A DNA stretch of 12,335 nt from Deferribacterales bacterium. Its GTDB lineage: Bacteria; Chrysiogenota; Deferribacteres; Deferribacterales; JAISNW01. Both the position numbers and the translations under genes were made by a program. Positions within the stretch are counted from its first letter, which is position 1. Each line of letters begins with the position of its first letter. Shown piece after piece: positions 6,612-12,335 of the stretch. Under the pieces are notes generated by a model. The model saw nothing but the letters and a program-made list of their open reading frames with translations, was not told where the DNA came from and ran no database searches. The DNA lies in contig BNUJ01000044.1 in the NCBI GenBank assembly GCA_025997275.1, positions 1 through 12,335 on the forward strand, written 5' to 3'.

Positions 6612-7440
6612 GCGATTGTGGGACTTTATATCGCTTGCCGTCCTGTCAATTATGCTCCTAACAGCTATTACATTTAACGCTAGCTCACAGATTATGGCGG
6701 CTGTTGGCAAGATTGATGATGTCTATAGGCTGGTGATGAGTGGCGACAAGACTATTACGCGCAACTATTTTAATAACGTTGTAAATCGCGGCGACAGGAA
6801 AGCACTAATGGATATGTTGGGATTGTTGCCAGAGGAAAGCAGGGCGTCATCTATGGTGGTAATTGCCTTTGAGCGCGGACTAATCAAGCAAGCAGAATTA
6901 TTTTCATATTTAACAAAGGTTCAATCGGGCGATATACCAACGCTACTAGAACCGATTGCGAAGTTGGACAAAAATGTCAGCAAAATATTATTAAAGCAAA
7001 TTCTCGCCCGTGAGGATTATCCAGAGTCTATTGCTGATGCAGTGGAGACTATCTTACAATACGATATATTTAACAAAGCGGGCTTAAAACCTGCCAACAT
7101 TGAGGGCATACCCGCACTTATTAGGAGTGATATTGAAATAGAGGGGCAACTCAGCAATGTGAACGGCGAAAAACTGACCAACTTACAACGTATGGAGCGT
7201 GGACTTGCGCCACTTGCTAAAAACGGAACACCTGTAGAATTACATTATTTAGGGCAGGGGGAGGGTGCGCCTGTGGCGGAGCTACTACGAACAGAGCATA
7301 AGGGGAGTATGAACTATAGGATTCTACACCCAAAGCGGGATTGTGGCGGCAGAGATACATCTAACCATTGGAAGGCACGTGCAAAACAGATAGAGGAACA
7401 GAACAAAAAGACAGACGACTTTTTGCTTGCAGGCAACTAG
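6604..7440 (+). CDS. Membrane-anchored or secreted protein with C-terminal LHH (HNH/Endo VII-type) nuclease-like domain
   Basis: I chose the ATG at 6604 (278 residues). It overlaps the TPR gene stop (ATGCGTGA) and puts a hydrophobic segment directly at the N-terminus (about residues 9-27). An in-frame ATG at 6562 would add 14 polar residues. The middle (about 35-185) is helical and unrecognised. The C-terminus (about 193-265) closely follows the LHH toxin nuclease pattern known from polymorphic toxin systems. It has LQRMERGLAPLAKNG at 194-208, VELHYLGQ at 211-218, APVAELLRTEH at 222-232, an ILH at 240-242, and NHWKARAKQ at 254-262. In that family the first motif is normally LHH; here the second His is Tyr215. 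His214, Glu231/His232 and His242 are kept. The segment before the final motif also looks shortened. No LXG, RHS, VgrG or other delivery domain is visible, and no immunity gene follows. Domain identity is fairly firm; activity and role are open. Confidence 0.78.
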   Translation: MRERLWDFISLAVLSIMLLTAITFNASSQIMAAVGKIDDVYRLVMSGDKTITRNYFNNVVNRGDRKALMDMLGLLPEESRASSMVVIAFERGLIKQAELFSYLTKVQSGDIPTLLEPIAKLDKNVSKILLKQILAREDYPESIADAVETILQYDIFNKAGLKPANIEGIPALIRSDIEIEGQLSNVNGEKLTNLQRMERGLAPLAKNGTPVELHYLGQGEGAPVAELLRTEHKGSMNYRILHPKRDCGGRDTSNHWKARAKQIEEQNKKTDDFLLAGN

Positions 7441-7522
7441 CCCCATTAGATATTTAACTGTTAAGTCACTATAAATTGACTGAAACTTTCTCGTTTTAAT
7501 TAAGGTTATTTTGACACGGTTT

Positions 7523-8233
7523 CTACTTTTCTTTCCCCAGATAGCTTTCCTTCAACTGCTGAGAGTTCAATAGGTCAGCTGATTTTCCTTCCATAGTAAC
7601 ATATCCTACGTCCAGCACGTAGCCCCTAGAAGATAGTTTTAGAGCTGCCTTAGCGTTTTGTTCCACCAGCAGTATTGAGATGCCTTGACTTTCATTGATT
7701 AGTTTGATTAGCGCAAACAGCTCCTTTGTAATTAGAGGCGATAGTCCAAGTGACGGTTCATCCAGCAATAATAGTTCGGGTTTGCTCATTAAAGACCGCC
7801 CAATTGACAACATCTGCTGCTCTCCGCCAGATAGCGTGCCCGCAAACTGCTTTGCCCGCTCTTTCAATACTGGAAACGTGGTATAGACAAAGTCTAGTAT
7901 AGTGTTTTCTACATGGCTTAATATGTATGAACCCATTAGTAAGTTTTCTTCAACTGTCAGCGATGCGAATACTCGCCGACCCTCTGGTGAATGTGATACT
8001 CCCATTGATACTATCTTGTGTGGTGGCAAGTTAGATATATCCTGCCCATTGAATATTATCTGCCCGATTGCTGGCTTGACCAGTCCTGATATTGCCCGCA
8101 ACAGACTGCTCTTTCCTGCGCCGTTAGAACCAATTAGGCAAACGATTTCCCCGTCAGATACATTCATATATAGTCCGTCCAGTGCAACTATACCGCCATA
8201 AGAGACGTGCAGATTCTTTACCTCAAACTCCAT
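7523..8233 (-). CDS. livF: Branched-chain amino acid ABC importer, ATP-binding protein LivF
   Basis: LivF is one of the two ATPases that power the LivHM permease pair on the cytoplasmic face. It is 236 residues, the usual size. Walker A is GSNGAGKSS at 35-43, the ABC signature is LSGGEQQ at 134-140, and Walker B is LLLLDEP at 154-160. The LivF-specific sequence SPEGRRVFASLTVEENL (82-98) and the ending LLVEQNA (188-194) separate it from LivG. The VEQN form at the switch region, in place of the usual His, is normal for LivF. It is the last gene of the operon, starting 2 bases after the livG stop with AGGAC upstream. It converges with the plus-strand LHH gene across 82 bases that lack a clear terminator. 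Confidence 0.95.
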   Translation of the reverse strand: MEFEVKNLHVSYGGIVALDGLYMNVSDGEIVCLIGSNGAGKSSLLRAISGLVKPAIGQIIFNGQDISNLPPHKIVSMGVSHSPEGRRVFASLTVEENLLMGSYILSHVENTILDFVYTTFPVLKERAKQFAGTLSGGEQQMLSIGRSLMSKPELLLLDEPSLGLSPLITKELFALIKLINESQGISILLVEQNAKAALKLSSRGYVLDVGYVTMEGKSADLLNSQQLKESYLGKEK

Positions 8234-8235
8234 AT

Positions 8236-9009
8236 TTAGTCCTCATTGTCCGCTCCCATATACGCCTCTATCACAGCCTTATTGCTCTGAACCTCGCTTG
8301 GTAATCCCTCTGCCAACAGCGTTCCTTGATTAAACACTGCTATTCGGTGGCACAAACTCATCATCATATCTATATCGTGTTCTATAATCAGCACCGCCGT
8401 GCCTGTGGTTGATATTTTCCGTATCATATCGGTTAGTTCCAGCCGCTCGGTCTTGTTCATCCCTGCGGCAGGCTCGTCTAGTATCAGCACATCAGGCTTT
8501 GCTATCATCGCCCGCGCCATCTCTACCTTGCGCTGCAACCCGTAGGCTAGGTCGGATGCCCGCAGATTTATATATTTATCTATCTTAAAGAATTCTGCCA
8601 TCTTTCTGACAGCACCCCATGCTATCCGTTCATCCTCGTTGTAGTGAAAAAAGTGTGTAAATGCAGCAAATGCCCCCTGTTTAGACGTGTTGTAATAGCC
8701 AGAGTAAATGTTTTCCGCCACGCTCATATCCTTAAAGAGACGTATAGTCTGGAACGTGCGTCTTATACCCATATTGGCAATTTCATCCATCGGCTTTTTT
8801 GATATATCCTCGCCTTTGAAGATAATTCGCCCTGCATCGGGCGAGTATATACCCGTAATGCAGTTAAATAGGGTAGTTTTGCCACTACCATTAGGTCCTA
8901 TTATGCCTAATAGTTCGCTTTTATATATATCAAGGCTCACGTTGTCCACTGCATGCACAGCATAGAACGATTTTGTTAGTTCTTTTATTGATAGTATAGT
9001 TTCACTCAT
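8236..9009 (-). CDS. livG: Branched-chain amino acid ABC importer, ATP-binding protein LivG
   Basis: LivG is the second ATPase of the Liv importer. I chose the ATG at 9009 (257 residues, matching the roughly 255 of E. coli LivG). It overlaps the livM stop by 8 bases. A longer frame to 9048 would add 13 residues of unlike sequence and run deeper into livM. From the chosen start, Walker A is GPNGSGKTT at 38-46, the Q-loop is RTFQ (Gln87), the signature is LAYGLQRKVEMARA at 154-167, Walker B is VLILDEP at 174-180, and the H-loop is His211 in IIEHD. The LAYG-type signature replaces the common LSGGQ and is characteristic of LivG. All nucleotide-binding residues look intact. Confidence 0.94.
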   Translation of the reverse strand: MSETILSIKELTKSFYAVHAVDNVSLDIYKSELLGIIGPNGSGKTTLFNCITGIYSPDAGRIIFKGEDISKKPMDEIANMGIRRTFQTIRLFKDMSVAENIYSGYYNTSKQGAFAAFTHFFHYNEDERIAWGAVRKMAEFFKIDKYINLRASDLAYGLQRKVEMARAMIAKPDVLILDEPAAGMNKTERLELTDMIRKISTTGTAVLIIEHDIDMMMSLCHRIAVFNQGTLLAEGLPSEVQSNKAVIEAYMGADNED

Positions 9010-9955
9010 CGCTCGTTCTCTTGAAATATTTCTTTGGGAAGTAACCATATTTTATAGGGATTAGCCCATTAGGGCGCACTACCATTATAGCGACCATTAC
9101 TATGCCGAATATTAGATAGCGCATCTGCTCAAATCCGCGTATTAGCTCTGGCAATACATACATTATAATAGTGCCTACTAGCGTTCCAAATAGTGAACCC
9201 TGTCCGCCGACTATAACGATTGCAAAGATAATAATAGATTCTTGCACCGTGCACATCTCAGGTGCTACGCCACCATATTCCAGTGCAAATAGCGCACCTG
9301 CAATGCCCGCCAGTGCCCCGCTGAATGCAAAACTCGCTATACGCAAGTTGCGCGGGTTAATACCCATTGAGAGCGCGGCAAGTTCATCTTGATGTGTAAA
9401 GAAGAGTGCTCTGCCATAACGGGAGCGGTCAAAGTTATGTAATAGCCATACAACAACAAGCAATGCCGATAGCGAGTAGTAATAGACTAACACAGGTGTA
9501 GCAATATCAATGCCAAACATAGGTTCGGGCGAGATATCGAATATGCCGTTAGGACCATTTGTCAGCCCGAACGGGTTGTTGTTGATAATGCGTGAAAATA
9601 TGAAGTTATAACCGATACTTACCAGCAAAAAGTAATCGCCCTTTAGATGCACTGCAACAGACGAGAGCGCGAAGGCTAGCACTGCGGGCATTAACATAGC
9701 GATAAATACTGCGGCGGGCATATTGTAACCGTGATTTAGGGCGATAGCGAATGCATAGCCGCCTAGTCCGAAATATAGAGCGTGTCCCATATCATAGACA
9801 CCTGCTCTGCCTAGCACCATATCCTGAGATAGGGCTAAAAGCGCGTATATAAAGAATATTTTAGCGCATGATAGCCACACATCGCTAGCCAGTGCGGGTA
9901 AAGACAGCGCAATTAACGCAACAAGTGCTATAAGAGTGCGTTTTAACGTAAGCAT
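9002..9955 (-). CDS. livM: Branched-chain amino acid ABC importer, permease LivM
   Basis: LivM is one of two inner-membrane permeases forming the substrate channel. The 317 residues contain around eight to ten hydrophobic segments. Family landmarks are GHALYFGLGGYA (57-68, in place of the usual GHAAFFGIGAY form), LTNGPNGI (131-138), and the cytoplasmic coupling loop GRALFFTHQDELAALSMGIN (181-200). Further on are FSGALAGIAGAL (211-222), VGGQGSLFGTLVG (249-261) and VRPNGL (293-298). The preceding GRAGVYDM (49-56) departs from the usual GGLLSLG-like sequence, so this is a somewhat divergent LivM. The start is ATG, 4 bases after the livH stop. Its own stop overlaps livG. Confidence 0.94.
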   Translation of the reverse strand: MLTLKRTLIALVALIALSLPALASDVWLSCAKIFFIYALLALSQDMVLGRAGVYDMGHALYFGLGGYAFAIALNHGYNMPAAVFIAMLMPAVLAFALSSVAVHLKGDYFLLVSIGYNFIFSRIINNNPFGLTNGPNGIFDISPEPMFGIDIATPVLVYYYSLSALLVVVWLLHNFDRSRYGRALFFTHQDELAALSMGINPRNLRIASFAFSGALAGIAGALFALEYGGVAPEMCTVQESIIIFAIVIVGGQGSLFGTLVGTIIMYVLPELIRGFEQMRYLIFGIVMVAIMVVRPNGLIPIKYGYFPKKYFKRTSDE

Positions 9956-9959
9956 GCGC

Positions 9960-10850
9960 CTATACCTTCTGAACTGCAGCTTGACCGAACAATCCGTTTG
10001 GCTTGAATATTATCAGAGCTATAAGTATCAGATATGTAAACGTATCTGCCCATATAGACGAGATATAGCCCGCACTAAATGCGTATATAAGCCCCAAGAT
10101 TAGTCCACCGAGCATTGCTCCCGCTATGGAGCCGATACCGCCCAATATTGCCGCAACAAATGCTTTAATGCCGTAGTCAAACCCCATAGCAAATGATACT
10201 GACGTGTAGCTTGCACCTATCAATATGCCACCGACAGCACCAAGTGCACCCCCCAGCGCAAAGACAATAGCTATGGTGCGGTTAATATTGACTCCCATAA
10301 GCTCCGCCGTGCCGTAGTCTATAGATAGTGCTCTGATAGCGATTCCCATACGTGTTTTGTTTATAAACATTGACAGGGCGAACATTATCAGCGCATTGAG
10401 TATTAGTATAAATAAGCCTAGATAGGTGATAGATGCACCTGCAATGCTAATCATTCCATTTGGAAATAGCTCAGGGAAGACTTTTACATTTGCTCCCCAG
10501 ATAAGCATTACAGCATTTTGTATAATCAAGCCTGCCCCAAGTGCGGATACGATTAGCGATAGGCGCGGAGCGGCTCTCAATGGGCGGTAAGCAAAATATT
10601 CAAGCAATATAGCCACGCCACAGGTCAGGGTGATGACGATTAGCATAACAAGCAAAACTCCCAGCGTTCCATAAGACACCGCAAGCGGAGATAGCGTAAT
10701 TGCTAGAAACGCTGCAAGCGTCACCATATCGCCATGTGCGAAATTGATTAGCTTTAGCGTTCCATACACCATAGTGTAACCCAGCGCGATAAAGCCATAA
10801 ATACTGCCTATCGTCAGTCCATTGAATAACTGTTGCAAAAAGGTGGACAT
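9960..10850 (-). CDS. livH: Branched-chain amino acid ABC importer, permease LivH
   Basis: LivH is the partner permease of LivM. It has 296 residues and about eight membrane segments. The N-terminal family sequence is nearly canonical: NGLTIGSIYGFIALGYTMVYG (10-30, split as NGLTIGSIYG then FIALGYTMVYG) and LKLINFAHGD at 32-41. The coupling loop AIRALSIDYGTAELMGVNIN (171-190) is followed by FALGGALGAVGGIL (197-210). LGGIGSIAGAMLGGL is at 236-250 and FKPNGLFG at 282-289. Compared with LivM it is the more conserved subunit. It begins 11 bases after the stop of the binding-protein gene with only a weak GAAG ribosome site, so it may depend partly on translation from upstream. Confidence 0.96.
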   Translation of the reverse strand: MSTFLQQLFNGLTIGSIYGFIALGYTMVYGTLKLINFAHGDMVTLAAFLAITLSPLAVSYGTLGVLLVMLIVITLTCGVAILLEYFAYRPLRAAPRLSLIVSALGAGLIIQNAVMLIWGANVKVFPELFPNGMISIAGASITYLGLFILILNALIMFALSMFINKTRMGIAIRALSIDYGTAELMGVNINRTIAIVFALGGALGAVGGILIGASYTSVSFAMGFDYGIKAFVAAILGGIGSIAGAMLGGLILGLIYAFSAGYISSIWADTFTYLILIALIIFKPNGLFGQAAVQKV

Positions 10851-10861
10851 CGCTACTTCAC

Positions 10862-11995
10862 TTATCTGTTTTTCACAGGCTGATAGTTGCCCTTAGCATC
10901 TATCATATTGACGCGATAGATACTTCCTGTGCGTTCTCCGTCCTCACTTATACTGATAAGCCCCGTATAGCCGCTGAAATTTTTTAAGCTACCGCGTATA
11001 TAGTTAGCAATAGTAGCAGGAGCAGTTGATTTGGTCTTTTTTGCCGCCTCTATTATTACGCGCAAACCGTCTGCATTGACTAATACCCATATTGAGGGCA
11101 CAGGTGCGTTATATGCAGACTGATAGTCTTTCATAAACTGCCTAGCCTCTGGATATTCCAGCTGTGCAGGTATAGGCAAGCCGACCAAATATGAGCCAGC
11201 GGCATTATTCAAGCCAGCGATTTTTATATACTCAGGGTTGTCTGTAGCGTTGCCACCAACAAAGGACGCCGTTATGTCAAGTTGTAGTTGTTGCTTGCGT
11301 AGCAAGCCTGCCTCAGTGTAGTAGCCTGAATAGTAGATTATATCAGGCTTTGTAGCCTTAATGCTAGTCAGCACTGCACGGTAGTCCTGCGTTTTAGGGT
11401 CTATCTTGCCGCTATAGACTACATTGCCATTTAGTTTTTTAAGCGATGCCGTAGTGGCACCTGCAAGCCCGTCTGCGAACGAAGAGCCATCGCTGATTAT
11501 GGCGATACGTTTATACTTTCCAACATTCACCATATAGTTGGCGGTGAAATCCCCCTCAATATTGTCATTATAGGACACTCTAAAGTATGTTTTATATGGT
11601 GTTTTCGTAAGTTCGGGATTTGTAGCATCACTAGTCTGCAATACCTTTGCTTTACCGTAGGCGTTCTGAGAGGCGAGCGTTGCCCCTGATGTGTATGAAC
11701 CTATTACAGCCTTTGCGCCGCCTGCAATCAGTCGTTTGGCGCAGGTGACAGCACCCTGTGGCTTGCCTTCGTCGTCACAGACTATCACCTTTATGGTGTC
11801 GCCGTTCACGCCACCAGTGGCGTTCACCTGTTTTGCTATGAGTTTAATGGCATTTTCCATCCCTTGCCCCTCTGATGCATAAGGACCAGTAATTGGTGCT
11901 TGGACCCCCACGATAAATTCAGCAGCACTAGCAATGCCTGCAATGCCACCTACGAATAACGCAAGAAGTAAAACGCCTGTTTTAATAATATTCAT
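10862..11995 (-). CDS. livJ: Branched-chain amino acid ABC importer, periplasmic substrate-binding protein
   Basis: This is the periplasmic receptor of the Liv importer (Leu/Ile/Val-binding type, Peripla_BP_6 fold). I chose the ATG at 11995 (377 residues). It places a GGGGG ribosome site nearby and a clean signal peptide first, with a probable ASA cleavage at 22-24. A GTG at 12028 would add 11 polar residues. The mature protein opens with EFIVGVQAPITGPYASEGQG, typical of the family. It contains the ligand-region sequence GSYTSGATLASQNAYGKAKV (around 86-105) and the domain-two core KRIAIISDGSSFADG. It is the first gene of the operon and the most highly needed product. The name livJ is by role: livK is an equally good label, and ligands such as other hydrophobic amino acids, amides or short peptides cannot be excluded. 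Confidence 0.92.
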   Translation of the reverse strand: MNIIKTGVLLLALFVGGIAGIASAAEFIVGVQAPITGPYASEGQGMENAIKLIAKQVNATGGVNGDTIKVIVCDDEGKPQGAVTCAKRLIAGGAKAVIGSYTSGATLASQNAYGKAKVLQTSDATNPELTKTPYKTYFRVSYNDNIEGDFTANYMVNVGKYKRIAIISDGSSFADGLAGATTASLKKLNGNVVYSGKIDPKTQDYRAVLTSIKATKPDIIYYSGYYTEAGLLRKQQLQLDITASFVGGNATDNPEYIKIAGLNNAAGSYLVGLPIPAQLEYPEARQFMKDYQSAYNAPVPSIWVLVNADGLRVIIEAAKKTKSTAPATIANYIRGSLKNFSGYTGLISISEDGERTGSIYRVNMIDAKGNYQPVKNR

Positions 11996-12012
11996 TATAG
12001 CAACCCCCAGAC

Positions 12013-12040
12013 TGCTAGGGTAGCACACTTTTTGCTAGGG
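12013..12040. repeat. Tandem 8-base direct repeats upstream of livJ
   Basis: TGCTAGGG occurs at 12013-12020 and again at 12033-12040, exactly 20 bases apart (about two helical turns). Between them TAGCA pairs with the TGCTA of the right copy to give a small dyad (12021-12037). The pair sits just upstream of the livJ ribosome site and overlaps the end of the upstream gene. Same-face spacing of two identical short sites is what an operator for a dimeric or cooperative regulator would look like. The match is short, so chance is possible. Confidence 0.4.
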
Positions 12041-12335
12041 CGCAAATTGTTCAGTTTTGTTTTTTAATAACAATCTACTTAAGCTTACCCATCGTTGTGC
12101 TATATGTATATCACTGCGAACGTTTATGGTTATAATCCCGTCTTTGTCAGACTTGACTGGCAGTGTGTATGACAGGGATTGTGTTTCTTTGTTTTTTTCA
12201 AGTGGTTGGCTATAAGATTCATCTTGGGTAGATATAGTTAAGCTGCCAGCTCTATCGCTATGTTTTCCCCACAGATACAAATCAAGTTCCATAGTGAATT
12301 GCTTGTCAGATTGTGGCACTCTAAATTTTACAAAC
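12035..12335 (-). CDS. C-terminal fragment of an unrecognised protein (5' end outside window)
   Basis: The frame is open from the right edge of the window to a TAG at 12035-12037, so this is the last 99 or so residues of a longer gene. Possible internal starts (GTG at 12319, ATG at 12292) have no convincing ribosome site. The visible part alternates polar and hydrophobic residues (MELDLYLWGKH, GSLTISTQD, SLSYTLPVKS, GIITINVRSD), which suggests a beta-sandwich domain. The ending RWVSLSRLLLKN loosely resembles C-terminal domains of some membrane glycosyltransferases or acyltransferases, but this is too weak to name it. It ends 39 bases before livJ with no intrinsic terminator between, so transcription may continue into the liv operon. 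Confidence 0.6.
   Translation of the reverse strand, partial: FVKFRVPQSDKQFTMELDLYLWGKHSDRAGSLTISTQDESYSQPLEKNKETQSLSYTLPVKSDKDGIITINVRSDIHIAQRWVSLSRLLLKNKTEQFAP
12046..12073 (-). promoter_or_regulatory. Possible liv operon promoter
   Basis: On the minus strand TTGTTA (complement of 12068-12073) and AACAAT (complement of 12046-12051) lie 16 bases apart, each matching 4 of 6 consensus bases. The expected start site near 12037-12039 would put the two TGCTAGGG repeats at and about 20 bases after the start of transcription, a usual place for repression. The boxes lie inside the 3' end of the upstream gene. The match is modest, and the operon could instead be read through from upstream. Confidence 0.28.

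Noticed and set aside
7441..7522. Possible bidirectional terminator between the LHH gene and livF.
   Set aside because: Only weak AT-rich dyads are present (TTAAC/GTTAA at 7454-7464, AGTCA/TGACT at 7464-7481), with no GC-rich stem and no T-run directly after either arm. They do not support a terminator call.

Overview
The window looks like a stretch of a bacterial chromosome of moderate GC. The envelope is probably Gram-negative in type: there is a lipoprotein with a lipobox, several Sec-exported proteins and a periplasmic-binding-protein ABC importer. The dense, overlapping pyrB-pyrC-carA operon and the complete Liv importer would fit groups such as Deltaproteobacteria, Deferribacterota or Synergistota. 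That placement is an inference from gene order and family content, and I would not name a genus. The first 212 bases look like a degraded contig end (homopolymer-rich, with a 23-base C run) and should not be trusted.

Layout, left to right. Positions 1-577 hold a minus-strand gene for an unrecognised membrane-anchored protein; its 3' part is corrupted. Positions 584-1555 (minus) hold a TrpX-type (ABC_sub_bind) substrate-binding lipoprotein. Positions 1637-1909 (minus) hold an HU-family DNA-binding protein, with a long dyad between it and the lipoprotein gene. Positions 2029-5310 (minus) hold a tightly overlapping pyrimidine operon, pyrB-pyrC-carA, driven by a near-consensus promoter at 5343-5371. 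carB is not in the window. Positions 5401-7440 are the only plus-strand genes: a divergent promoter, an exported TPR protein, and an overlapping second gene whose C-terminus resembles the LHH branch of HNH/Endonuclease VII toxin nucleases. Positions 7523-11995 (minus) hold a complete branched-chain amino acid importer in the order livJ, livH, livM, livG, livF. Positions 12035-12335 (minus) hold the 3' end of an unrecognised gene, with tandem repeats just upstream of livJ.

Working together: the pyr genes give carbamoyl phosphate synthesis (small subunit), carbamoyl aspartate and dihydroorotate. The Liv genes form one importer with a periplasmic receptor, two permeases and two ATPases. The minus-strand housekeeping and transport genes are ordinary. 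The part that deserves attention is the two-gene plus-strand cassette at 5401-7440. It joins an exported Gly/Ala-rich TPR protein to a membrane-anchored or secreted protein with a toxin-like nuclease domain, has an apparently leaderless promoter, and has no recognisable immunity or delivery partner. The gap between the converging ends of this cassette and livF (7441-7522) contains only weak AT-rich dyads and no convincing terminator.
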